Shown here piece by piece: positions 52,918 through 62,406 of a DNA stretch of 63,175 nt. The first letter of the stretch is position 1. The number at the start of each line of letters is the position of its first letter. The notes under the pieces are model-generated. The model ran no database searches and was not told the origin of the DNA. It saw nothing but the letters and a program-made list of their open reading frames with translations. Both the position numbers and the translations under genes were made by a program. The stretch lies in contig CALJJQ010000057.1 in NCBI GenBank assembly GCA_937973965.1, positions 1 to 63,175 of the forward strand, in the 5' to 3' direction. This stretch comes from an uncultured Calothrix sp. (GTDB lineage Bacteria > Cyanobacteriota > Cyanobacteriia > Cyanobacteriales > Nostocaceae).

Positions 52918-54816
52918 GTGAAAAAAGCACATCCAGGACACCGTAGTCGCGATACCGACTGGCGGTTATTTTTACGGCTTCTACCCTACGCAAAACGCTA
53001 TCGCCGCAATTTAATCTTGGGGATGGGGTTGTTGATTCCGATTGCGATCGCAAACGCGGTTCAGCCTTTGTTGATTGGGCAGGTGATTTCTTTAATTCGT
53101 GGTGAGGCAAATACCTACGAGTTTTTACGTAATTTACCTCTAGCGGAGGGATTACGGCTATTAGAGGTTTTATTGGTGGTGACCGTGGCAATTCGCCTGT
53201 TGCTGAATGGTTATCAAGGATACCTAATTCAACGGGTGGGTCAACAAATTACGGCGGCGATTCGGGAGGATTTATTTACCCATGTCACCTCTTTGGCGGT
53301 GAGATTTTTTGACCGTACTCCCGTGGGTAAGTTGATTACCCGTATTACCAGTGATGTGGAAGTGCTGGGTGATGTTTTTTCTACTGGAGCTATTGGGATT
53401 ATTGCGGATATATTTTCGATGTTGGTCATTGCCGGATTTATGTTTTCGGTGCAATGGCAGCTTGGTTTGATGTTATTGTTAATTTTTCCCCCAGTTTCGG
53501 CGGTCATTATTTACCTTCAAAAGCGCTTTCGAGCAGCAAACTATGAAGCGAGGGAAGAATTGTCCGAATTGAACTCCCAACTACAGGAAAATATTACAGG
53601 TATAAATGTTGTTCAGTTATTTCGTCGAGAAAAATTTAATGCGGAGTTATTTCGGACCGTAAATCAACGCTATGTCCAAGAAGTAGATAAGATAATTTTC
53701 TTTGATTCGGCTGTTTCAGCTACCATTGAGTTAATATCCCTACTTGCGATCGCTTTAGTCCTCTGGGTGGGTGGTTCCCTGATATTACGAAAGCAACTGG
53801 AGTTTGGGGTATTATCGTCGTTTATTTTCTTTGCTCAGAGGTTATTTGAACCCCTGCAACAATTTGCAGAGAAATTCACGATTATCCAAGCTGGGTTTAC
53901 CGCAATGGAACGGGTGACCAGTATTTTGGATGAACCAATCGAAATTCGGGATTTAGAACCAAGTTTACAAAATCGCGATCGCTTTTCCAAACGAAATTCC
54001 TTTGAGCATGATTTTGAGTTTGGTTATATTGACGAAATTGTCAATAATTTAGAAGCAAAGGTTAGTAATGGCCATGCAAAGGGGGGAGAAATTCGGTTTG
54101 AACATGTTTGGTTTGCCTATAAGGATGATGATTATGTGATTAAAGACTTGGATTTTGTAATTCGTCCAGGGGAAAAAATTGCTTTGGTTGGGCCAACCGG
54201 AGCAGGGAAGAGTTCTATAATTCGTTTATTATGTCGTTTGTATGAGCCGACGAAGGGAAGAATCTTGGTTGATGGGGTGGATATCAGGGAAATACCCCAA
54301 GCAGATTTACGCCGTTATATGGCGATAATTTTACAGGATGGTTTTGTCTTTGCAGGTGATGTTAAGGGTAATATTACCTTGGGAGATGGCTATGCTTTTA
54401 CAGAGGTGAAACAAGCGGCTGAGAGAACAAATGTTGCCCAGTTTATTGAGCAGCTTCCCGAAGGTTATGATACCCAATTACGGGAGCGAGGAACAAATTT
54501 ATCCAGTGGACAGAAGCAGCTTTTAGCCTTTGCTCGAGCAATGATTCGCAATCCACAAATCCTAGTTTTAGATGAAGCAACGGCTAGTTTAGATGTGGGA
54601 ACGGAAGCATTAGTACAGTCGGCTTTAAATGAATTATTAATTGACCGAACGGCGATTATTATTGCTCACCGTCTATCAACAATTCGCAATGTGGACAGAA
54701 TTTTTGTTTTGAAACGGGGTGAGTTAATTGAGCAAGGTAGCCATCAAGAATTAATCCAGCAAAATGGTTTATATGCGACTTTACACAAGTTGCAACTGTT
54801 GGGGACGGTGACTTAA
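52918..54816 (+). CDS. ABC exporter, fused permease and ATPase (MsbA/MdlB-like)
   Basis: From the GTG at 52918 (VKKAHPGHRSRDTDWRLF) the product has 632 residues; the frame is open back to a TTG at 52822, and the choice is uncertain. Six transmembrane helices lie in the first ~330 residues, with RVGQQITAAIREDLFTHVTSLAVRFFDRTPVGKLITR as the coupling region. The ATPase domain has Walker A GPTGAGKSS, signature LSSGQKQLLAFARA, Walker B ILVLDEATASLD and the H-loop IIAHRLSTI. The Q-loop reads ILQDGFVF. A ~50-residue insert with Arg/Asp/Asn lies between the two domains. It is a homodimeric exporter of lipid, drug or peptide; the substrate is unknown. Confidence 0.92.
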   Translation: MKKAHPGHRSRDTDWRLFLRLLPYAKRYRRNLILGMGLLIPIAIANAVQPLLIGQVISLIRGEANTYEFLRNLPLAEGLRLLEVLLVVTVAIRLLLNGYQGYLIQRVGQQITAAIREDLFTHVTSLAVRFFDRTPVGKLITRITSDVEVLGDVFSTGAIGIIADIFSMLVIAGFMFSVQWQLGLMLLLIFPPVSAVIIYLQKRFRAANYEAREELSELNSQLQENITGINVVQLFRREKFNAELFRTVNQRYVQEVDKIIFFDSAVSATIELISLLAIALVLWVGGSLILRKQLEFGVLSSFIFFAQRLFEPLQQFAEKFTIIQAGFTAMERVTSILDEPIEIRDLEPSLQNRDRFSKRNSFEHDFEFGYIDEIVNNLEAKVSNGHAKGGEIRFEHVWFAYKDDDYVIKDLDFVIRPGEKIALVGPTGAGKSSIIRLLCRLYEPTKGRILVDGVDIREIPQADLRRYMAIILQDGFVFAGDVKGNITLGDGYAFTEVKQAAERTNVAQFIEQLPEGYDTQLRERGTNLSSGQKQLLAFARAMIRNPQILVLDEATASLDVGTEALVQSALNELLIDRTAIIIAHRLSTIRNVDRIFVLKRGELIEQGSHQELIQQNGLYATLHKLQLLGTVT

Positions 54817-55252
54817 TTTTTGTGGAAGAGACAGGAGATAGGGGGTAGAATTAAAATATCAAGCTGGTAAATCTGGGATTAATTCATGGGAATACCCCTA
54901 TGGGGTGGGGTTATTTATATGCATCTTCATCTTAAATTGGTATAACATGTTATGTCTTTCTCTACAGACGTAACATGTTACGTCTCTACTTGCAATTGCA
55001 ATTTTTTCCTCCCACTTACTGAATAGTATTGTGGTATTGCAAGACCATTTTCACCCTCCTCTTTCTCTACGTCTTCATTGGCACGCTTTTCACAATGCTT
55101 GGGCTACCTATATTGCTTCCTATCTCAATTCTTTGCTACCTAAGTGATAATTAATACTTGACAATCATCCTTTGATGCAAAATTAAATATATATTGTCAA
55201 TCCTCAATGGATTGCTAGATATATTTAATCAACAATGATTACCAATCTGATA
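54817..55252. other. Gap with paired GACG palindromes
   Basis: AGACGTAACATGTTACGTCT lies at 54965-54984, preceded within 25 bp by ATAACATGTTAT, so two palindromes of related sequence are adjacent. A GATAATTAATACTTGACAA segment near 55147 resembles one at 62317. No gene is seen. Confidence 0.5.
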
Positions 55253-55867
55253 CTATTCAACTACTTCTGCTTGCTTAGGTTTTTCTGATGTATTTTGAAA
55301 TGCTATAATTTGCTGTTGAAGCTGATTATTTTCTGCTTGCATAGCTTGCAATTTGGTTTGTAATTCTTGATTCTCTTGACGAAGTTGAATAAATTCTGAA
55401 TTATCGATGGGAAAACTAAATTTTTGGAGAAAATCCCCTAGGGATAAGGAGAGAGTTTGGGAAATTTGTTGCAGTTCGCTAATTTTCAGATTACTAATAT
55501 TACCATCCCTTAATTCCCATAGGGTGGTGTCACCGACTCCAGTTTTCTGTTTGAAAGTTTGCCAATTACTAATTCCAGCTTGACGCATTAATGGTAGTAG
55601 CTGTTTATCCTGATTACCTTGGGTGTACAAGAAGGTAAATATCAACTTGAAAATTGCGATCGCAATCAACAAAACAATGACTGCAAACAGTAATACCAGT
55701 ACCCAGTTAATTACCGTCACCGGTCCAGGAAAAAGTTCAACTCTTTGTACAGAAGCGGCTTTGCGGGTTGCCTTCCCGAATAATTTAGCAAACAAATAGA
55801 GATTTGCGATCGCGGGATGGATAGTTAGCAAATTCGGAAAGTTGGTACTGAGATAATTATGTAGCAT
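55253..55867 (-). CDS. Membrane-anchored helix-turn-helix and coiled-coil protein
   Basis: The 204-residue protein has a polar N-terminus, one strong transmembrane segment (VINWVLVLLFAVIVLLIAIAIFKLIFTFLY, about 53-82), a Cro/CI-like helix-turn-helix (LMRQAGISNWQTFKQKTGVGDTTLWELRDGNISNLKISELQQI, only its ends needed: LMRQAG to ELQQI), and a C-terminal heptad coiled coil (LRQENQELQTKLQAMQAENNQLQQQ). A DNA-binding-like domain next to a membrane helix suggests a membrane-tethered regulator or a scaffold. I do not recognise a named family. It stands divergent from the glycosyltransferase gene. Confidence 0.75.
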   Translation of the reverse strand: MLHNYLSTNFPNLLTIHPAIANLYLFAKLFGKATRKAASVQRVELFPGPVTVINWVLVLLFAVIVLLIAIAIFKLIFTFLYTQGNQDKQLLPLMRQAGISNWQTFKQKTGVGDTTLWELRDGNISNLKISELQQISQTLSLSLGDFLQKFSFPIDNSEFIQLRQENQELQTKLQAMQAENNQLQQQIIAFQNTSEKPKQAEVVE

Positions 55868-56097
55868 TTTTCTCTATTTTCGCGTCGTTTGATATTTTAA
55901 CCTGTTTCGGCTAATTTCCCATCCGTCCCGAATTCACTTTAAAATCAATTGTGGATAGTTAAACCCGATCCATTTTGAGATTGCGTCCTCATAATCCTAC
56001 GGGAAGTTGCGACGTGTCTACGCAATGACGAAAACTTCAGTTTTGATGATGGACAAGATTTAATCTAAAAATCTCACACCCAAATTTTGCCAATTCT

Positions 56098-57723
56098 ATG
56101 GAGGAGTGGTTGATAAATTTACGTAATTTCATAACTCGACAATTTCTGATTGTCCCCAATTGGTTATTATCGGTGGTGATAATTACGTTGGTATTGGGTA
56201 CGGGATTACGCTTTACCAATCTCGATTTCCAGCTATTTTCCCATGATGAAGCCTATACTTTATTGAGGGTTGCTGGTTACACAACTACAGAAGTTCAAGA
56301 GCGTATTTTTACTGGTGAAATTGTCACCCAAAACATCCTTATCCAATTTCAAAATCTCAAACCTAATTCCCATTTTACTGATACTATCAATTCCCTAGCG
56401 CTGGAAGACCCTCTCCATCCACCGTTATATTATTTACTTGCACGGATTTGGGTGCAAATTTGGGGTAGTTCTATTTTTACTATTCGCTGTTTCTCCGCCA
56501 TCATCAGTTTAGCTGTATTTCCAGCGATGTACTGGTTGTGTCGGGAACTATTTAAGGTTCCCCATAGTACTGCAATCATTGCGATCGCACTAGTTGCTGC
56601 TTCTCCCATTCAGCTTTTGTTTGCTCAGGAAGCACAGGAATACGGTTTCGGAATGGTGACGGTATTATTTGCAAGTGCTGCTTTGTTGCGAGCGATACGT
56701 TTAGATGGAAGCAAGGTATCACAAATTACAAAAATCTGGAGTTGGGTAATATATGCATGTTTAATAGTTATCAGTTTATACACGCTTTTTTTCAGTATAT
56801 TGGTGGTGGCTTTCCAGGGATTGTATATACTGTGTTTAACTAGGTTTGGTCGCAGTCGTTTACGAAATAGATTTGTAACGGCTTTATTGATTGCAATGGG
56901 ATGTTATCTTCCTTGGTTAATTGTGATTTTGAGCAATTATGACAGTTTCGTCGCAGCAACAGCATGGACACAGGTATCGGTATCTCGTGGGAAATTAATT
57001 GCGAGTTGGTTAACACAAGTTCGACGGATTTTTTTTGATTTTAAACCAGAGTTAGAGCCTGAATATGGATTTATTATTACACCTTTTTTTGTGTTTTTAT
57101 TCGGGTATGGAATTTATTTTTTAGTGACAACTACTAACCCGAAGATTTGGGGATATATTATTGGTTTAATCAGCGTTACAGCCGGAGTTTTCATGTTACT
57201 GGATACTACCATTGGGGGAGGTCGTTCCCTGGCTGTAAGGTACATGTTAACATCCTATTTAGGGATAGAAATTACAATTGCCTATTTACTTGCCCATCAT
57301 ATATATAATGGTTTAGCTAATCGTAAACAAATTTGGCAAGGATTAACTATTATGCTGTTGGGATTAGGTTTATTTTCTAGTTTGCAAATTGTGCAAAGTG
57401 ATGTTTGGTGGCATAGAGTAATTAATTACAGTTATCCGGAAATTATCCAAATTATTAATCGTACTGAGCAACCGGTTTTAATTAGTAATGATAGGGGTAA
57501 TAACTTGGGTAATATATTGGCTTTAAGTTATTCCCTTTCACCGGAAACCCGCTATCAACTAGTTCCAGGTAATAGCATTCCCAGACGAGTCAATCAGAAT
57601 TCTGCCAACATATTTATCCTCAATCCTTCCCCACAACTTCTGAGGGGAATAGAGCAGGAATATCAACAAACTAGCAGCATTAGATTGCGCGATCACAATA
57701 CAGTTTTATATCAAATTCAGTGA
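56098..57723 (+). CDS. GT39-like polyprenyl-phosphate sugar glycosyltransferase (membrane)
   Basis: The 541-residue integral membrane protein has about eleven hydrophobic segments. After the first (LLSVVIITLVLGTGLRF) comes FSHDEAYTLLRVAGY, where the acidic HDEA matches the catalytic first-loop D/E of PMT/ArnT (GT-C) enzymes, and later EDPLHPPLYYLLARIW, the D-x-H-P-P-L-Y motif of the same fold. LFAQEAQEYGFGMV is also conserved. Such enzymes add a lipid-linked sugar to a protein or polysaccharide outside the membrane. Sugar and acceptor are unknown. No partner glycosyltransferases adjoin it. Confidence 0.88.
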   Translation: MEEWLINLRNFITRQFLIVPNWLLSVVIITLVLGTGLRFTNLDFQLFSHDEAYTLLRVAGYTTTEVQERIFTGEIVTQNILIQFQNLKPNSHFTDTINSLALEDPLHPPLYYLLARIWVQIWGSSIFTIRCFSAIISLAVFPAMYWLCRELFKVPHSTAIIAIALVAASPIQLLFAQEAQEYGFGMVTVLFASAALLRAIRLDGSKVSQITKIWSWVIYACLIVISLYTLFFSILVVAFQGLYILCLTRFGRSRLRNRFVTALLIAMGCYLPWLIVILSNYDSFVAATAWTQVSVSRGKLIASWLTQVRRIFFDFKPELEPEYGFIITPFFVFLFGYGIYFLVTTTNPKIWGYIIGLISVTAGVFMLLDTTIGGGRSLAVRYMLTSYLGIEITIAYLLAHHIYNGLANRKQIWQGLTIMLLGLGLFSSLQIVQSDVWWHRVINYSYPEIIQIINRTEQPVLISNDRGNNLGNILALSYSLSPETRYQLVPGNSIPRRVNQNSANIFILNPSPQLLRGIEQEYQQTSSIRLRDHNTVLYQIQ

Positions 57724-57786
57724 TTAGTTAACTATTAACTGTTAACTGTTGAGCAACAAAGAAAATTATCAGTGGGAGTAAGATGA

Positions 57787-57864
57787 ATAACGTTTTACTT
57801 TGGAGTTGATACACTGAGAAGAGCAGGAAAAGAAAATGTATCAAAATTTGATTGAAATGGTGTA
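57787..57864. repeat. MITE-like repeat, family C, copy 2
   Basis: It starts ATAACGTTTTACTTTGGAGT and ends GATTGAAATGGTGT, matching 10181-10266 with a slightly shorter centre. It lies in the ~320-bp gap between the glycosyltransferase and acsF, which otherwise shows only GTTAACTGTTAACTG-type short repeats. Confidence 0.7.
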
Positions 57865-58041
57865 ATACATGTTAATTCCGGTTATCAAACTATCAGAAAC
57901 TTCCCAAAAACGTTAATCAATAACAATTAAAATTTATTTTCCAAGCGAAACATTGAGAATTATTAAAATGTCTACCAGGACTAGCAAATAAATATGTTTA
58001 GATAACTATTAAGAAGCCCAAAAACACTTCCAATACTAAAC

Positions 58042-59121
58042 ATGGTTACATCTTTATCCAAACCAGAATTATCACGGGGAATGAAATCACCAACCAAAGA
58101 AACCCTGTTAACACCCCGATTTTATACAACTGATTTTGATGGCATTGCCGAAATGAAAATTTCTGCCGATCGGAAAGAAATTGAGGCAATTGTCGCTGAA
58201 TTAAAAGCTGATTATAATCGCCACCATTTTATCCGTGATGATGAATTCAAACAGTGCTGGGATAATCTACCTAACGACAAGAAAGTTGCCTTTATCGACT
58301 TTTTAGAACGGTCTTGCACATCGGAATTTTCCGGCTTTTTGTTATTCAAAGAACTGTCCCGTCGTCTACAAAAGAAAAATCCTTTATTAGCTGAGGCATT
58401 TAGCTATATGGCCAGAGATGAAGCTCGTCATGCTGGCTTTTTAAATAAAGCAATGGCTGATTTCAACCTCTCCTTAGATTTAGGCTTTTTAACCAAAAAC
58501 CGTACCTATACATTCTTTCCCCCGAACTGGATTATTTATAGCGTTTATCTCTCCGAAAAAATCGGTTACTGGCGCTATATTCTCATGTTTCGCCATCTAG
58601 AAAAACACCCTGAATACCAGTTTTATCCCCTATTTCGCTACTTTGAAAGCTGGTGTCAAGACGAAAATCGTCACGGTGACTTCTTTAAAGCTCTCTTGCG
58701 ATCGCAACCCCAAATGTGGAACAATTGGAGGGCTAGATTATGGTCACGTTTTTTCCTGTTGACCGTATTTGTCACCCATACTTTAACAGTGTTAGAACGT
58801 GCTAATTTCTACAAAGCAGTCGGTATCGATGCCCGTCAATATAATCTAGAAGTAATCGAAAAAACTAACGAAACTGCTGCACGAGCGTTCCCGACGATTT
58901 TAAATACCAAGCATCCAGACTTTTTTTGTCGTTTAGAAGCTTGTTCCGATAGTAATTTCAAGTTGAAATTACGAGAAATTCAAAATAGCAACACAGACAA
59001 ACCCAAAATTATGCAATGGGTGGAAAACCTACCATTGATGGTGTCAATTGTATGGCATATGCTATGTTTATTTTTGATGAAACCCATCGATGCTGAAGAA
59101 ATTCGTGATACAGTTTATTAA
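58042..59121 (+). CDS. acsF: Mg-protoporphyrin IX monomethyl ester oxidative cyclase (AcsF/ChlA)
   Basis: The 359-residue di-iron enzyme forms ring E of chlorophyll with O2. The iron-binding acidic residues and histidines are seen in SCTSEFSGF (Glu95), DEARHAGF (Glu127/His130) and CQDENRHGDF. The lengths and the segments FFPPNWIIYSVYLSEKIGYWRY and LNTKHPDFF fit cyanobacterial AcsF. Cyanobacteria may carry two isozymes for high and low oxygen; I cannot tell which this is. No other chlorophyll genes are adjacent. It ends near the convergent egtB. Confidence 0.95.
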   Translation: MVTSLSKPELSRGMKSPTKETLLTPRFYTTDFDGIAEMKISADRKEIEAIVAELKADYNRHHFIRDDEFKQCWDNLPNDKKVAFIDFLERSCTSEFSGFLLFKELSRRLQKKNPLLAEAFSYMARDEARHAGFLNKAMADFNLSLDLGFLTKNRTYTFFPPNWIIYSVYLSEKIGYWRYILMFRHLEKHPEYQFYPLFRYFESWCQDENRHGDFFKALLRSQPQMWNNWRARLWSRFFLLTVFVTHTLTVLERANFYKAVGIDARQYNLEVIEKTNETAARAFPTILNTKHPDFFCRLEACSDSNFKLKLREIQNSNTDKPKIMQWVENLPLMVSIVWHMLCLFLMKPIDAEEIRDTVY

Positions 59122-59296
59122 TCGCCCGATTAATTCCTGCTAAATCCGGTAAAGTTTGATGAAAATTCGGGTTTTTGAACCAGTCTTGATGAAACAAGAT
59201 TATCTTGCTCAAAACCCGAGTTTACCGCATGAGTATTTGGCAAAAAATACTGAATCAACTAAGCTGAAATGCGATACTAAAAGTGAAACAGTATCA

Positions 59297-60562
59297 CTAA
59301 CAATCATCGCTTTTTGCACAGCGAAATCCAGCAAAAATTTGTCTAACGGATGGATAATACCAATTACGGAAACTTGCACGTAATGACCATTGACGAGTCG
59401 CAAAACTACTTCCCTTCAACACCCGGTGTTTATTATCAAAATAAGCTTGAGAATAACCAGGATAGGGATAGGGTCGAAATTGGGGATAGGGAGTAAACCA
59501 GGATGCTGTCCATTCCCACACATTTCCCAGAGCATCATACATCCCGTAGGGACTTTTACCGTCTGGATGAGCATTCACTGGTGATGTTCCATGAAGGAGG
59601 GTATTTTCATCTCCTCCTAACCCTGCAAGATTAAAATTACAGTATTTTCGACTAGGAGCTGCTTCTCCCCAAGGATAGGTGTAACTGATTTTGGATTCAG
59701 CATCCCAACGAGCTGCTTTTTCCCATTCCGCTTCCGTGGGTAAACGCTTACCGACAAACTTGGCAAAAGTTTCCGCTTCATACCAACTCACCCCACAGAC
59801 CGGATGGTTGTCTTCAGCAACACAATCACACCAATACAACGGTTGATTCACCCTTTCACTTTGTAACCACTTCCATCCTAAATCTGACCATAACTCACGA
59901 TTTTCATATCCCCCTGCTTCCATAAATTGGCGAAACTGTCCCCGTGTCACCGGATAAGCATCAATGTAGTAGGTATCTAGATAAACTTGATGCTCCCCTT
60001 TTTCATTATCGAGCGATCGCACATCATTGCTACCCATGATAAATTCACCCGCAGGAATTTTCAGCATGGTGTCCCCATCCACCAATTCCGATTTCAGTTC
60101 CCTTGCTGAGGTATTTACACTATTTCTTCCATTCGGAAGTATGGCACAACAATTGTGATTTTTTTCTAACAACTTCAACACCAACAAAATGGTTTCCCCA
60201 TGCTGACTTTCATGCTGAAGTAAGAATTGCAGTAATTCCTCAGAAATGTCCTGATTATTTAAACACTTGATCACCCTCTCCCTGACCGAATCCAGTAAAT
60301 CCCGTGTCTGCTCAATACTCGGTAAATTTACCCTCTCCGATTTTGGTAAACCATCAGCTGCATATAATCGCGTATTTTCCGGGAAAATTGCATCTCGATG
60401 ACCACAGCGTTTAAGTAGCCATAAAGACTCAACATAGGCAATGTGACCAAAATGCCAACCGACAGGACTAAAATCCCGATGAGCTTGTAACTTAAAAGCT
60501 TCTGGATTCACATTCGTCAACATCGTTAAGGTTTGTTGACGACATTTTTGCAATTCATCCAT
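59297..60562 (-). CDS. egtB: EgtB-like iron-dependent sulfoxide synthase (ergothioneine or ovothiol type)
   Basis: From MDELQKCRQQTLTMLTNV (60562) the product has 421 residues; the frame is open further to 60682 but that would overlap egtC. The N-terminal DinB-like half has HESQHGE with His117, His121 and Glu123 (HX3HXE) for iron. The C-terminal formylglycine-generating-type half has PAGEFIMGSNDV, YPVTRGQFRQFM, PVCGVSWYEAETFAKF, GKRLPTEAEWEKAAR, GNVWEWTASW and FAGFRCA. It joins a thiol to hercynine using O2. It lies 16 bp after egtC, so both are co-transcribed. Confidence 0.9.
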   Translation of the reverse strand: MDELQKCRQQTLTMLTNVNPEAFKLQAHRDFSPVGWHFGHIAYVESLWLLKRCGHRDAIFPENTRLYAADGLPKSERVNLPSIEQTRDLLDSVRERVIKCLNNQDISEELLQFLLQHESQHGETILLVLKLLEKNHNCCAILPNGRNSVNTSARELKSELVDGDTMLKIPAGEFIMGSNDVRSLDNEKGEHQVYLDTYYIDAYPVTRGQFRQFMEAGGYENRELWSDLGWKWLQSERVNQPLYWCDCVAEDNHPVCGVSWYEAETFAKFVGKRLPTEAEWEKAARWDAESKISYTYPWGEAAPSRKYCNFNLAGLGGDENTLLHGTSPVNAHPDGKSPYGMYDALGNVWEWTASWFTPYPQFRPYPYPGYSQAYFDNKHRVLKGSSFATRQWSLRASFRNWYYPSVRQIFAGFRCAKSDDC

Positions 60563-60578
60563 GATTTTATGGTTTAAA

Positions 60579-61361
60579 TTATACTTTTTGGCTGCTAATG
60601 TCACACTTGTCTCCCAGACGGATGATACTGTTTTCTGAAAATGACTGCCAATCACCCCTAAATAACGGTTCGGAAGCAACAATAACTGAATTCGGAAATT
60701 CCTCGGTATGCTGTATCCAATATAACGATGGCGCAGGTGGATTAGTTGTATAACGTGCTGCCACTAACTCCTGTCCATCACTGATGACAACATTGATATG
60801 AGCGTTAGTTTGACATTCTTCCGCCCAACTCTGTAAATCCAACAAGGTAGAATGCAAAGCAGTTTCAACTGACCAATCTGGATTTGCTTGTAAGTAGTTC
60901 AGAATCAGTGCCAAGATATGTTCCGAGTCTGTACTTCCACTAATCCAGCTATATATTTCATTACTTAAATTCGCGCGTATTTTCCGGTATAAATTTTGTC
61001 GAAAATTATCAATTTTCCCATTATGGATAAATAATAAGTTTTTGTAATTAAAGGGTTGAGAATTACTTAAGTCCAAAGCTTGTCCAGGTGTTGCACTGCG
61101 CACATAAGCTAATAAACAGTTGGATTGAATAAAGCGGCTCAAACCCGGTAAATTTACATCATTCCAAATCGGTATGGTGTGACGGTAGCTAAAAGCTTCC
61201 CCATCAGAACCGTACCACCCCACCCCAAAACCGTCTGCATTCACCACACCGGAAATCATTTCCCGTGGTTGGTAGCTTTGAACCACTAGGGAATGTTGCA
61301 GTTGATACAATAGCGGATAAAGGGGTATTTGTTTCCCCAGGTAGGCGAGTAAACGACACAT
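60579..61361 (-). CDS. egtC: EgtC-like class II glutamine amidotransferase
   Basis: The 260-residue protein begins MCRLLAYLGKQIPLYPLL; after removal of Met the N-terminal Cys2 is the Ntn nucleophile. VNADGFGVGWYG, LLAYVRSATPG, LFIHNGKIDNF and GSTDSEHILAL fit the class II amidotransferase-like fold of EgtC, which removes the glutamate of gamma-glutamyl-hercynylcysteine sulfoxide. It is the first gene of an egtC-egtB operon. The methyltransferase egtD and the lyase egtE are not in the window. Confidence 0.9.
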   Translation of the reverse strand: MCRLLAYLGKQIPLYPLLYQLQHSLVVQSYQPREMISGVVNADGFGVGWYGSDGEAFSYRHTIPIWNDVNLPGLSRFIQSNCLLAYVRSATPGQALDLSNSQPFNYKNLLFIHNGKIDNFRQNLYRKIRANLSNEIYSWISGSTDSEHILALILNYLQANPDWSVETALHSTLLDLQSWAEECQTNAHINVVISDGQELVAARYTTNPPAPSLYWIQHTEEFPNSVIVASEPLFRGDWQSFSENSIIRLGDKCDISSQKV

Positions 61362-62406
61362 TGTTACTTTATATGTGATTTAAATTACTATTACTCAATC
61401 ACTGTGTAAGTTTAAATATTTAGCATTTATTGGAGGTAAAGTCAAAAGATACACTTATTTACTCCACTCGCCGAGGTTGAGCGTAATTAACCGCAGTCTT
61501 GTAGGTGATACAAGTATAGCTGGGGTAGTTTGTGCCTAACTGCTACAGCTATACCCGCCTTAATTACGGATTTAATAGTGTAAATAATATAACGAAAATC
61601 TCGAAAAGAGGAAAAGTAGTCAAATTCATAACTCGAATCTCCTTATATACTGAGTTCACTGAAGTATCAAACAGCATATTCCCCAATTTAAGTCATAAAT
61701 CTGGATAATTCTTCTTAAAATCTTTATGTAAAAACTGATTTTCTCGGTTTAATCTCGTATTTAGACGATTAAAAGCACTTGACCCTGTTGTGGAACAAAT
61801 TAATGATTAAATCAATAATTCAACAAAATTTTCACAAGATTTTGATGAAAAAATTTTGGCAACAAACTACGTCTATATATAGCAGTCCGAAATGATTTGT
61901 AAAATCTTACATCTAGGGTTGTTGACTGTTAATAGTTGAGAGTAAACAGCCATAAACCTAGACACGCGTAGTACGATTTCTCTACAATAATAATTCCCGT
62001 AGGGTACAGCCAAAACCAATATTTTTCACTACTTAAATCGGATTGCTATAGTTCAATTACCAGCAGAAAAGTTTTTTCCCATCCCCGATTCCCCACTCCC
62101 TAAAAGTTTTGAGGTTTTGCTGTAAATGTGGGTTTTGTGTTCCCTATTGTAATAATTGACAAGATGATTTTTAGAGGATGTTTTAAAAGTCGATTTTAAT
62201 ACTTGAATTATCGTTTTTGGGAATGGGAAGAGACGCGACATGTCGCGTCTGTACTCTCGAAGGAAAAATCAGCTTTATAACCCCATGTCCAGAGTCCGGA
62301 TGATAGTCAAAATAGTGATAATTAGTACTTGACAAACAACCTCTTAGAGAATCATTGATTGATTGTCATCAAGAAAGCTTTCAGCGAGCAATAGGATGTG
62401 TAATTT
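61362..62406. repeat. 1.05 kb gap with several dispersed repeats
   Basis: No gene is seen. Features are the perfect pair GTATAGCTG (61514-61522)/CAGCTATAC (61546-61554) with extra inner pairs, an ACACGCGTAGTACG/CCCGTAGGGTA composite repeat near 61960-62010, ACTCCCTA heptamers near 62090, a family F repeat at 62179-62226 (minus), and the perfect palindrome AGACGCGACATGTCGCGTCT at 62231-62250. Confidence 0.65.

Noticed and set aside
62053-62241. A 62-residue ORF on the minus strand
   Set aside because: It is made of translated heptamers and a family F repeat.
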